Source of the DNA: Brevibacillus sp.
GTDB taxonomy: Bacteria; Bacillota; Bacilli; Brevibacillales; Brevibacillaceae
Direction: 5' to 3'
Length of the DNA stretch: 57,210 nt
Assembly (NCBI GenBank): GCA_029240815.1
Contig: JARDZO010000003.1
Location: 1 to 57,210 of the forward strand
Program-made: the position numbers and the translations under genes
Shown: piece after piece, positions 25,387 to 32,537 of the stretch
Layout: each line of letters starts with the position of its first letter
How positions within the stretch are numbered: position 1 is the first letter of the stretch
The notes under the pieces: model-generated
Database searches by the model: none
The model's input: only the letters and a program-made list of their open reading frames with translations
Told to the model about the DNA's origin: nothing

Positions 25387-26346
25387 ATGGAAATGATCAA
25401 AACGTCGAAGGGTCCATCTCCCAAACAGGAAATCACGTCAGGCTTTTGCTTTTTTAAAGGTCAAATCATGCCTTTAGCTGAGGCAAACGTCAACATTTCA
25501 ACGCATGCATTGAACTACGGAACAGGCTGCTTCGAAGGTATTCGAGCGTACTGGAATGAGCGAGAGGGACAACTGTATGTGTTGAAAGCGTTGGAGCATT
25601 ACCAACGACTGCTTCTTTCCTGCCGCATTCTGAAAATCACACTTCCATACAATGCGGAAGAACTGGTCGAGTGGACATGCAAAATGCTGGCGGAAAATGA
25701 GTATCGGGAAGACGTCTACATTCGCCCTTTTGCCTTCAAAGCTTCACAGGTCATCAAGGTCACATTAAAGGGACTGCGTGATGAGTTGGCGATTTTTTCT
25801 GCACCGATGGGAAACTACGTCGATACAGTCGGTCTTGCTGCTACGGTCTCCAATTGGCAACGGATTTCCGACAACATGATTCCTTCACGTGCCAAGATAA
25901 CCGGCGCGTATATCAACCCTGCATTGGCGAATGACGCTGCTACGGCAGACGGCTACGATGAGGCGATCATGCTTTCCAGTGACGGTCAAGTATCCGAGGC
26001 GAGCTCCGCCAACTTGTTTATCGTGCGCAACGGAGTACTGGTCACGACTCCGATTACTTCCGACATCCTCGAAGGCATCACCAGACGTGCGATCATGCAA
26101 GTAGCAGAGGACTTGGACCTCTCGTACGAGGTGCGCCAGATTGATCGTACCGAGCTGTACATCTGCGATGAAATGTTCCTGGCAGGTACAGGAGCTCAAA
26201 TCGCTGCGATTACTTCCGTTGATAGACGCCCAGTCGGAAACGGGGTTATGGGTCCCATTACGGCACAGCTGCAGGATGCGTATGATCATGCCGTTCGCGG
26301 CAGAGATGAGCGTTATCTGGATTGGGTTACGTCTGTATATAAATGA
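25387..26346 (+). CDS. Class IV (branched-chain type) aminotransferase
   Basis: The 319-residue PLP enzyme has LNYGTGCFEGIRAY near residue 42, the PLP-binding Lys170 in RAKITGAYIN, and EASSANLFIV with TSDILEGITR in the C-terminal half. These are the BCAT hallmarks. The RBS is GAGGAGGAG. In this operon it most likely removes the amino group from the amino acid released by ring opening, giving a 2-oxo acid for the next enzyme. A simple second IlvE role in leucine, isoleucine and valine metabolism is the alternative; I do not assign the symbol. Confidence 0.88.
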   Translation: MEMIKTSKGPSPKQEITSGFCFFKGQIMPLAEANVNISTHALNYGTGCFEGIRAYWNEREGQLYVLKALEHYQRLLLSCRILKITLPYNAEELVEWTCKMLAENEYREDVYIRPFAFKASQVIKVTLKGLRDELAIFSAPMGNYVDTVGLAATVSNWQRISDNMIPSRAKITGAYINPALANDAATADGYDEAIMLSSDGQVSEASSANLFIVRNGVLVTTPITSDILEGITRRAIMQVAEDLDLSYEVRQIDRTELYICDEMFLAGTGAQIAAITSVDRRPVGNGVMGPITAQLQDAYDHAVRGRDERYLDWVTSVYK

Positions 26347-26427
26347 CCTTACTGGATGAAAGAGGAGAATACCGTAGTCTTCTAGAATAGCATCGACATC
26401 AGACTGAGCGCAAAGGACTGGTTGCAG

Positions 26428-27198
26428 ATGATGAACAATGTGGTAAAGCAAAAACTGAAGAATGGTGAGAAAGCAGTAGGTGCTTTTTTAGGCATTTATA
26501 GCCCGGAGATGGTAGAAATGCTCGGCTATGCCGGCTTTGACTTTCTCGTCATCGATGACGAACATGGAGCGTTTAGTCCCAGAGATCTAGAGAATATGAT
26601 TCGTGCTGCGGAAAGAGTCGATCTCGTACCTATTGTACGGGTCTCCTATGATCCCTCCTGCATCCAGAAAGCATTGGATCGCGGCGCCAAAGGAATTCAA
26701 GTCCCGATGGTTAATACGAAAGAAGACGCTGAGTTGGTCGTAAAAAAAGCGAAATTCCCCCCGATTGGCCAAAGGGGTGCTGCTTTTATCACTCGACCTG
26801 CACGGTATGGAAAAGATCAGGGAAAAGAGTATTTGGATGCAGCAGATGACAACATCTTGGTGATCGTACATATTGAAACACCAGAAGCGGTGGCCAATTT
26901 TGATGAAATCATTAGCGTCCCTGGCATCGACATGGCGTTTATCGGACCCACTGACTTATCCATTTCAATGGGATATAAAGAAGAGGGAGCCAAGCATCCT
27001 GAGGTGCAAAAGGTAATGAATCAGTTGCGTGACCGAGCGCTGCAAAAGAAAATGCCCCTCGGCACCATAGCTGCGAGCCCCAATGGAGTACGTCAGGAGC
27101 TTCAAAGTGGAACATCGTTCATCGCCGTCATCATTACTTCTGTTTTGATGTCAGCATTCACTGGGGTTGTAGAAGCAGGGCTTGAAGATTCCAGGTAG
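26428..27198 (+). CDS. HpcH/HpaI-type metal-dependent aldolase
   Basis: The protein has about 256 residues. It shows GAFLGIYSPEMVEMLGYAGF, FLVIDDEHGAFSP (metal-ligand and substrate Asp/Glu region), a central RGAAFITRPARYG loop, HIETPEAVANFDEI and FIGPTDLSISMG. Family members cleave 4-hydroxy-2-oxo acids to pyruvate plus an aldehyde, or cleave related CoA esters. Start is ATG 26428 (AAAGGA ten bases upstream) or 26431. It follows the aminotransferase, so a 2-oxo acid made there could be its substrate. A terminator ends the operon right after it. Confidence 0.87.
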   Translation: MMNNVVKQKLKNGEKAVGAFLGIYSPEMVEMLGYAGFDFLVIDDEHGAFSPRDLENMIRAAERVDLVPIVRVSYDPSCIQKALDRGAKGIQVPMVNTKEDAELVVKKAKFPPIGQRGAAFITRPARYGKDQGKEYLDAADDNILVIVHIETPEAVANFDEIISVPGIDMAFIGPTDLSISMGYKEEGAKHPEVQKVMNQLRDRALQKKMPLGTIAASPNGVRQELQSGTSFIAVIITSVLMSAFTGVVEAGLEDSR

Positions 27199-27214
27199 TG
27201 ATTGACTCCAAAGA

Positions 27215-27245
27215 AACTTCGTCTGCGCATTCGGCGGAGTTTTTT
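27215..27245 (+). terminator. Terminator of the permease-aldolase operon
   Basis: AACTTCGTC (27215-27223) pairs with GGCGGAGTT (27233-27241) using two G.U pairs, followed by TTTTT. Confidence 0.8.
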
Positions 27246-27347
27246 CAATGAAAGGCTCGAACCGTAGGTCTTTCGCTCACACATACCTTGCTTTAAAAAT
27301 GAGGAACCAGTAAGATGTGAATCAAAGGCGAGGACTGTTCCCGATAG

Positions 27348-27399
27348 CCCCTTGAGATAGATGACTGCTCTGCACGTTCATTTACCGAAAGGGGTTTTT
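27348..27399 (+). promoter_or_regulatory. Leader hairpin with T-run before the GNAT gene
   Basis: CCCCTT (27348-27353) can pair with AAGGGG (27389-27394), and TTTTT follows, 38 bases before the GNAT ATG. The loop is 35 bases and may be structured itself. The gap 27246-27437 holds no gene. It may be an attenuator or small riboswitch-like leader; no known class was recognised. Confidence 0.35.
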
Positions 27400-27437
27400 C
27401 ATTGATTCACTTGATTGCCAGAAAGGGATGGAAACCG

Positions 27438-27998
27438 ATGAAAGTAGTCACCACAGGTCAGTGGGATGCGAGCTTGTGGAGCGAGGCTGAGCCTATTTAC
27501 TACGCTGCTTTTCCGGAGCACGGGAGAAAAAACAGAGGGATCATCCAAAATATGTTCAAAAAACAACTATGCTTTTTGCATCTCGCAAAGATCGAGGACC
27601 AAACAGTGGCGATGGCCCTAACAGGAAAAACGGATCAGAACCATACACTGATCATCGATTACTTTGCTGTACGTGAAGATCAGAGAGGAAAGGGCATAGG
27701 GACACTTTTTCTGGAATCCATCAAGACCTGGGCTATGGAAGAAGGGAAGTACAAGATGCTCTTACTCGAGGTTGAGGCGGAAGATAATCTCACTAATATA
27801 CAGAGAGCACATTTTTGGACCCGCATAGGTTTTCAAGAAACCTCGTATATTCATCAATACATATGGGTCCCAGAGCCATATCGGGCGATGTACTTGCAGC
27901 TCGTACCCGGCAACTATTCCACAGAGGGGAAGCACTTGTTTTCCTACATCACCCGTTTTCATAAGGAAAGCTTTACGTCCACAAACCCTGCTGGATAA
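27438..27998 (+). CDS. GNAT-family N-acetyltransferase
   Basis: The protein has 186 residues from ATG 27438 (AAGGGATGG upstream); an earlier in-frame TTG at 27402 lies in the leader hairpin tail and is less likely. The acetyl-CoA pyrophosphate loop is VREDQRGKGIGTLFLE (Q/R-x-x-G-x-G). The rest follows the single-domain GNAT pattern, with ARTIGFQET-like RIGFQETS near the C-terminus. The substrate is unknown. It is a single gene between two regulatory gaps. Confidence 0.85.
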   Translation: MKVVTTGQWDASLWSEAEPIYYAAFPEHGRKNRGIIQNMFKKQLCFLHLAKIEDQTVAMALTGKTDQNHTLIIDYFAVREDQRGKGIGTLFLESIKTWAMEEGKYKMLLLEVEAEDNLTNIQRAHFWTRIGFQETSYIHQYIWVPEPYRAMYLQLVPGNYSTEGKHLFSYITRFHKESFTSTNPAG

Positions 27999-28016
27999 AA
28001 TGTGTAAGAACCGTCA

Positions 28017-28027
28017 GAAATTGTGTT
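28017..28027. promoter_or_regulatory. Shared upstream element of the PTS promoter
   Basis: GAAATTGTGTT begins exactly 63 bases before the GG of the sigma-54 promoter. The same 11 bases occur at 32436, also exactly 63 bases before the GG of the levR-like gene's sigma-54 promoter. It is a strong candidate for the LevR-like activator site. Confidence 0.6.
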
Positions 28028-28040
28028 TGCAATGACGTGG

Positions 28041-28070
28041 ACGCCTTCTACGCAAGGCGTTTCGCGTTTT
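28041..28070 (+). terminator. Dyad after the GNAT gene, probable terminator
   Basis: ACGCCTT (28041-28047) and AAGGCGT (28054-28060) form a perfect stem with a 6-base loop, followed by TTCGCGTTTTT. It lies only 20 bases before the next sigma-54 promoter, so an additional operator role is possible. Confidence 0.55.
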
Positions 28071-28078
28071 TCCAAAGT

Positions 28079-28094
28079 TGGCATAATAGTTGCT
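28079..28094 (+). promoter_or_regulatory. Sigma-54 promoter of the Gat-type PTS operon
   Basis: TGGCATA (28079-28085), four bases, TTGCT (28090-28094), with GG-N10-GC spacing. It lies 34 bases before the IIA start codon. Confidence 0.85.
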
Positions 28095-28127
28095 TAAGAT
28101 AAAGAAGAAAGGAGGTGCAATCTAATA

Positions 28128-28610
28128 GTGAGTTTGTCAGAATATATTGGTAAGGACCATATCCGCATATTTGAAGAATCCGTGGACCAATCCGAATTGT
28201 TGAATCAATTGGGAGGCATGTTGATTCAGACGGGTGCAGTTAGTGTCGAGTATATTAAAGCGGTGTGTGAGCGGGAAAAAGATTTTCCTACCGGATTGTA
28301 CACGGGAGAAGTGAATGTCGCGATCCCGCATGCGGATCCTGGGCACCACGTCATGAAACCGACGATTGCACTCGGTGTGGTACGAAAAGGGGTACCGTTT
28401 CGTAACATGGCTGACCCAACGGCTGATATTCCGGTTCAATTGGTTTTTTTGCTTGCACCGGAACGGGGAGAGACACAGTTGGTCATTCTGGAACAGATCA
28501 TGAATCTGATACAAGATCAGGCAAATATGCGAAAAATTATGGATGCACAAGGAACAGAAGACGTATGGAACGTACTGGGTCAACTTGTGCACGTGGAGGA
28601 GAAATCATGA
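28128..28610 (+). CDS. PTS enzyme IIA, fructose/mannitol-Gat superfamily
   Basis: The 160-residue single-domain IIA has phosphorylatable His68 in VAIPHADPG and downstream FRNMADPTADIPVQLVFLLA, the classic IIA-2 pattern. It takes phosphate from HPr and passes it to IIB. The GTG start follows AAAGGAGGTG with a ten-base spacer. It is the first gene of the operon behind the sigma-54 promoter; its stop overlaps the IIB start (ATGA). The C-terminal domain of the LevR-like activator is from the same family. Confidence 0.9.
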   Translation: MSLSEYIGKDHIRIFEESVDQSELLNQLGGMLIQTGAVSVEYIKAVCEREKDFPTGLYTGEVNVAIPHADPGHHVMKPTIALGVVRKGVPFRNMADPTADIPVQLVFLLAPERGETQLVILEQIMNLIQDQANMRKIMDAQGTEDVWNVLGQLVHVEEKS

Positions 28611-28891
28611 ACAAGAAAAAAGTACTTGTGATTTGTGGTACAGGAGTTGCCACATCGACCGTCGTGATGCAAAAATTGAAAGCGTTTTTACGGGATAAAG
28701 GGATCGAGGCATCGCTGGATCAATCCAAGGTCAGTGACGTCTTGAACAAAGCGGGTCAATACGATCTGATTATTTCCACAACATCAGTACCCCCATCCTT
28801 GGCGGGGAAAGTCATCAATGCAGTCCCCTTGCTGACGGGAATCGGGAAAGAGCAAGTGTATGACGAAATTGAAGCAAAACTGAAGATGTAA
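28607..28891 (+). CDS. PTS enzyme IIB, galactitol (Gat) family
   Basis: The 94-residue protein has phosphorylatable Cys10 in VICGTGVATSTVV, the GatB signature. It transfers phosphate to the incoming sugar at IIC. ATG 28607 lies within the IIA stop and is preceded by GGAGGAG. Small size and motif match GatB-like IIB proteins of polyol or sugar-acid systems. Confidence 0.9.
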   Translation: MNKKKVLVICGTGVATSTVVMQKLKAFLRDKGIEASLDQSKVSDVLNKAGQYDLIISTTSVPPSLAGKVINAVPLLTGIGKEQVYDEIEAKLKM

Positions 28892-28925
28892 TCTAACTAT
28901 CTGCCTTATCAAAGGAGGTTCCACT

Positions 28926-30272
28926 ATGGACGTTATCAAATACCTCGTTGACCTTGGCCCTTCGGTTGTTTTGCCGGTTCTCATCTTCTTATTTGGGATT
29001 ATCCTGAAAACGAAGCCAGGGGAAGCCTTCCGTGCAGGCCTAACGGTAGGGATTGGATTCATTGGGATCAACCTTGTGATTGGCTTACTGATGGGAAGTC
29101 TTGGGCCAGCCGCACAGGATATGGTGAAGAATATGGGAATTCAGCTTACGATTATTGATGTGGGCTGGCCCGCTACGTCGGCCATAGCATTCGGCTCTGC
29201 TGTAGGTGCGCTTGCGATTCCGATTGGCTTGGCTGTCAATTTGGGAATGCTCGTGCTGGGATTGACCAGGACACTCAATATCGATTTGTGGAACCTGTGG
29301 CATATCGCTTTTACGGGTTCATTGGTCGCTGTCATGTCCAACAATATTACGCTTGGTATCCTGACTTCGATCGCACATGCGATCATCCTGCTCGTCCTCG
29401 CTGACCTGACTTCCAAACACGTTTCCAACTACTATGGATATGCGAACATTTCATTTCCACACGGAACAGCGACACCGTACTATTTGATCGCATTGCCGCT
29501 GGAAAAACTGTTTGATCGTATCCCGGGATTCCGAAACCTGAAAGCTGACCCTGAGACCATTCAAAAACGCCTCGGACTTCTAGGGGAGTCGACTGTTCTT
29601 GGACTCATATTAGGTATTATCATCGCCCTTTTAGCAGGTTGGGACTTGCCGAAAGTTCTTGATTTAGGTGTAAAAACAGCCGCCGTTATGCTCATTCTCC
29701 CTCGGATGGTGAGTATCTTGATGGAAGGTCTGATTCCAATTTCAGAGGCTGCTAGCGAATTTGTTCGTAAGCGCTTTCCTGGGCGTGAAGTCAACATCGG
29801 AATGGATGCTGCATTGGCAGTTGGGCATCCAGCTACCATTGCTGCATCGCTGTTAATGATCCCGATCGTGCTGGGCTTGGCCGTTTTGATGCCTGGGAAC
29901 AAGGTACTTCCCTTTGGCGACCTGGCTACGATCCCCTTCATCGTCTGCCTCATGGTGCCGATTTTCAAAGGGAATGTGATCCGCACGGTAATCGGTGCGA
30001 CCATTTCACTCGCATTCGGCTTGCTTTTAGCGACTTACATCTCACCTCTGTTTACACAAGCGGCACAGAACGCCGGTTTCAAATTCCCTGATGGTGCCAG
30101 CGCGATTTCATCGCTCGTGGACGGTGCTGTTCCTACTACGGCGATCTTCCTATTCGGTGCGAAGCTAGGCTATGTTGGTATTATTGGAATCGCTATTATC
30201 GGTTTGGCCGTTGCGTACCTGGTACAGCGTAAGCACCGTCATTCTGCAAATATGGTGAACAAATCGTTGTAA
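28926..30272 (+). CDS. PTS enzyme IIC, galactitol (Gat) family permease
   Basis: The 448-residue membrane protein has roughly ten or more hydrophobic helices, the GatC-type stretch FPHGTATPYYLIALPLEK in a central loop and AIFLFGAKLGYVGIIG near the end. It carries the sugar or polyol through the membrane while it is phosphorylated. RBS is AAAGGAGG. No sugar-processing enzyme gene lies in this operon, so the substrate must be handled elsewhere. Galactitol is only the family name. Confidence 0.9.
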   Translation: MDVIKYLVDLGPSVVLPVLIFLFGIILKTKPGEAFRAGLTVGIGFIGINLVIGLLMGSLGPAAQDMVKNMGIQLTIIDVGWPATSAIAFGSAVGALAIPIGLAVNLGMLVLGLTRTLNIDLWNLWHIAFTGSLVAVMSNNITLGILTSIAHAIILLVLADLTSKHVSNYYGYANISFPHGTATPYYLIALPLEKLFDRIPGFRNLKADPETIQKRLGLLGESTVLGLILGIIIALLAGWDLPKVLDLGVKTAAVMLILPRMVSILMEGLIPISEAASEFVRKRFPGREVNIGMDAALAVGHPATIAASLLMIPIVLGLAVLMPGNKVLPFGDLATIPFIVCLMVPIFKGNVIRTVIGATISLAFGLLLATYISPLFTQAAQNAGFKFPDGASAISSLVDGAVPTTAIFLFGAKLGYVGIIGIAIIGLAVAYLVQRKHRHSANMVNKSL

Positions 30273-30301
30273 AGAGGGCATTCGTGAAATGAAATGGCAA
30301 T

Positions 30302-30344
30302 CACCCTGCACGTGGCTTCGAGAGCATGGGCAGGGTGTTTATTT
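30302..30344 (+). terminator. Terminator of the Gat-type PTS operon
   Basis: CACCCTGC (30302-30309) pairs with GCAGGGTG (30330-30337) around a 20-base loop, followed by TTTATTT. Confidence 0.75.
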
Positions 30345-30520
30345 GACTTTGAAGGAAACATCATTTTTGCGAGGGGTTTACAAAAGCAGCGAAAACGCCC
30401 ATTAGCAATATAGGTTCCCCGGTTAGCCAGTTTTGAATTTTTGTTCGGACTGGGGTCAAGGCACAGATTGATAGAAAACTTTGGAGAGTGTTTTTGTGAG
30501 TGAATTGCCTAAGCGAAAAG

Positions 30521-30573
30521 AGACAGTGCCAGCTTTGATCTTTCATTCCAAGACCAAAGCTGACGCTGTCTTT
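30521..30573. terminator. Long bidirectional terminator between IIC and ptsI
   Basis: AGACAGTGCCAGCTTTG (30521-30537) pairs with CAAAGCTGACGCTGTCTTT (30554-30572) with two internal mismatches. T-rich tails exist on both strands. It serves ptsI on the minus strand. The stretch 30345-30520 shows nothing coding. Confidence 0.75.
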
Positions 30574-30613
30574 ATCTATTTTGTTTGTGTTAAATCGCTT
30601 TCATTTTTTCGTT

Positions 30614-32251
30614 TTATTTACTTTGAACACCCATCCCTTTTATCTCTTGTTTCATTTTCGGAATCAAAGAGGGGGTCATACTTAATTCGTCGACACCGAG
30701 AGCTACCAACTCTTTGGCATACAGCGGATCACCAGCCATTTCACCGCAGACACCGACCCATTTGCCTTGGGCATGCGCGTCTTGCACTGCTTTGCCGATC
30801 AAACGAAGGATAGCGGGATGGGCAGGATTGTACAGATAGCCGACTTTTTGATTCATTCGGTCAGCTGCAAAGGTGTACTGGATCAAATCATTGGAGCCGA
30901 TGCTGAAAAAGTCGACATGCGGAGCCAGTTGATCGACAATGAGAGCAGCAGAGGGGACCTCAATCATTATGCCTAGCTCTATTTGCTCTGCGAAAGGAGT
31001 ATGTATGGCCGCTAGCTGTTCTTTTGCCAGCTCCCATAACGCCTTTGCCTCCAGGAGCTCTTCGACAGTCGCGATCATCGGGAACATCACTTTTACATTC
31101 CCGAACGCGGAGGCACGAAGAATCGCTCGCAGTTGAGTCAAAAACATCTCTTTTTCAGCAAGACACAGGCGAATCGCACGAAACCCGAGAAAAGGATTTT
31201 CTTCAGGCTCCATCTGCAGGTAAGGCAGCTGTTTGTCCCCTCCAATGTCCATGGTGCGAATAATGACCGGACGTCCCGCCATTTCACGAGCAACCGCGGC
31301 GTATGCCTCAAATTGTTCGTCTTCACTCGGCATTTGTTTCCGTTCCAGGAAAAGAAACTCAGAACGAAATAGTCCAATCCCATCTCCGCCGTTTGCGAGT
31401 ACGGATTTACAATCCTCTGGAGTACCGATGTTGCCGGCTATTTCAATCCGTTTGCCGTCCGACGTGAGAGCGGGGGCATGTGCAGCATCGCGCAAGACAG
31501 ACAGCCCTTCTGCATATTCCCGCTGCAAACGCTGGTAGCGACTGATTCGTTCGGCATCCGGATTGAGATGCAGCTCTCCCGTGTTTCCATTCAAGGCCAG
31601 AGTAGTATCATTTTTGATGTCATCCAGAACCTTGCCGCAGCCGACAACAGCAGGAATTTGCAACGTACGCGCCAATATGGCGGAGTGACTGGTGGTACCG
31701 CCAATCTCCGTAACAATGCCTTTGATCCATTCAGGGTTTAGTCGTGCCGTTTGAGAAGGTGTCAAATCTTGTGTGACGATGATGACGGGTCGTTCGATTT
31801 GATCTAGCGAAGAATCTATGATTCCTAGTATCCGTCTAGCAATTTTATCTCGCAGGTCCTTGAAGTCAGCTGCGCGTTCCCGCAAATACTCGTCATCCAG
31901 TTGTTCAAAAAATGCAGCATGCCCTGAAAAAACGTGGTGAGCTGCCCACGTGGCATTCTTGTTCTCGTCATTGATTTCCTTATCCATCTCCTGTACGAGG
32001 GTCGGGTCGTCCAGAATCATGAGGTGGGAGTCGAAGATCGCGCACTCGTGTTCACCTATACGCTGCCTGACATCCTCTCGGGTGACGGCGATTTCCTCTT
32101 TGACTTGTGCCAGAACTTCGCGCAGCTTCTGTTGTTCTTGCTCTACCAAGCCGGCAGCAATCGTCTCGCGAGGAATGACTGGCTGCGTTTGCTCGAGTAC
32201 AAGAACACGTTCTGCTGCGTAACCGGGTGAGGCGGCAATTCCTTTTATCAT
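30614..32251 (-). CDS. ptsI: PTS enzyme I (phosphoenolpyruvate-protein phosphotransferase)
   Basis: The protein has 545 residues from ATG 32251 (minus), preceded by GGAGGGATACG. The longer frame to 32341 has no RBS and would cross the leader terminator. N-terminal swivelling domain with catalytic His189 in GGTTSHSAILART, then the PEP-binding barrel with LFRSEFLFLER and IGSNDLIQYTFAADR, and C-terminal CGEMAGDP. It starts the phosphate relay from PEP to HPr (35430). It is unusual that ptsI and ptsH are not adjacent: they flank the LevR-like activator and lie on opposite strands. Confidence 0.94.
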   Translation of the reverse strand: MIKGIAASPGYAAERVLVLEQTQPVIPRETIAAGLVEQEQQKLREVLAQVKEEIAVTREDVRQRIGEHECAIFDSHLMILDDPTLVQEMDKEINDENKNATWAAHHVFSGHAAFFEQLDDEYLRERAADFKDLRDKIARRILGIIDSSLDQIERPVIIVTQDLTPSQTARLNPEWIKGIVTEIGGTTSHSAILARTLQIPAVVGCGKVLDDIKNDTTLALNGNTGELHLNPDAERISRYQRLQREYAEGLSVLRDAAHAPALTSDGKRIEIAGNIGTPEDCKSVLANGGDGIGLFRSEFLFLERKQMPSEDEQFEAYAAVAREMAGRPVIIRTMDIGGDKQLPYLQMEPEENPFLGFRAIRLCLAEKEMFLTQLRAILRASAFGNVKVMFPMIATVEELLEAKALWELAKEQLAAIHTPFAEQIELGIMIEVPSAALIVDQLAPHVDFFSIGSNDLIQYTFAADRMNQKVGYLYNPAHPAILRLIGKAVQDAHAQGKWVGVCGEMAGDPLYAKELVALGVDELSMTPSLIPKMKQEIKGMGVQSK

Positions 32252-32286
32252 CGTATCCCTCCAGTGCATTATGGCAAAAAGCATGG

Positions 32287-32316
32287 AAAAAAGGCCAGGG
32301 AAAAGCCTCCCTGACC
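32287..32316 (-). terminator. Intrinsic terminator inside the ptsI leader (attenuator)
   Basis: Read on the minus strand, GGTCAGGGA pairs with TCCCTGGCC (one mismatch) and is followed by six T. It lies between the ptsI promoter (32344-32372) and the ptsI start (32251), so most transcripts should stop unless the hairpin is prevented. A small ATCC-ttt-GGAT hairpin (32321-32331) precedes it and may be part of an antiterminator. Confidence 0.7.
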
Positions 32317-32343
32317 CATGATCCAAAGGATTTGAATACATTT

Positions 32344-32372
32344 ATCATATATTTTCAGATAATAATCGTCAA
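32344..32372 (-). promoter_or_regulatory. Sigma-A promoter of ptsI
   Basis: On the minus strand TTGACG (32372-32367), a 17-base spacer, TATGAT (32349-32344). The predicted transcript start is near 32337, giving a leader of about 86 bases. Confidence 0.75.
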
Positions 32373-32435
32373 TGAAAAGGAATAAAATGTGGAAAACTTG
32401 CACATAACCTGCCACAGAATATTCAGATTTCACCC

Positions 32436-32446
32436 GAAATTGTGTT
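32436..32446. promoter_or_regulatory. Shared upstream element of the levR-like promoter
   Basis: GAAATTGTGTT, identical to 28017-28027 and at the same 63-base distance from the -24 GG. It suggests that the activator controls both the PTS operon and its own gene. Confidence 0.6.
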
Positions 32447-32497
32447 ACGGTAGAAAATGTAGGCCGGAATGGAAGGCAAACAATCGATAAGGCAAAC

Positions 32498-32513
32498 TGG
32501 TACGATACTTGCT
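32498..32513 (+). promoter_or_regulatory. Sigma-54 promoter of the levR-like gene
   Basis: TGGTACG (32498-32504), four bases, TTGCT (32509-32513), GG-N10-GC spacing. One mismatch from the -24 consensus. It lies 25 bases before the ATG and its RBS. Confidence 0.75.
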
Positions 32514-32537
32514 TGTAATAGATTGTGGGGGGATGTT

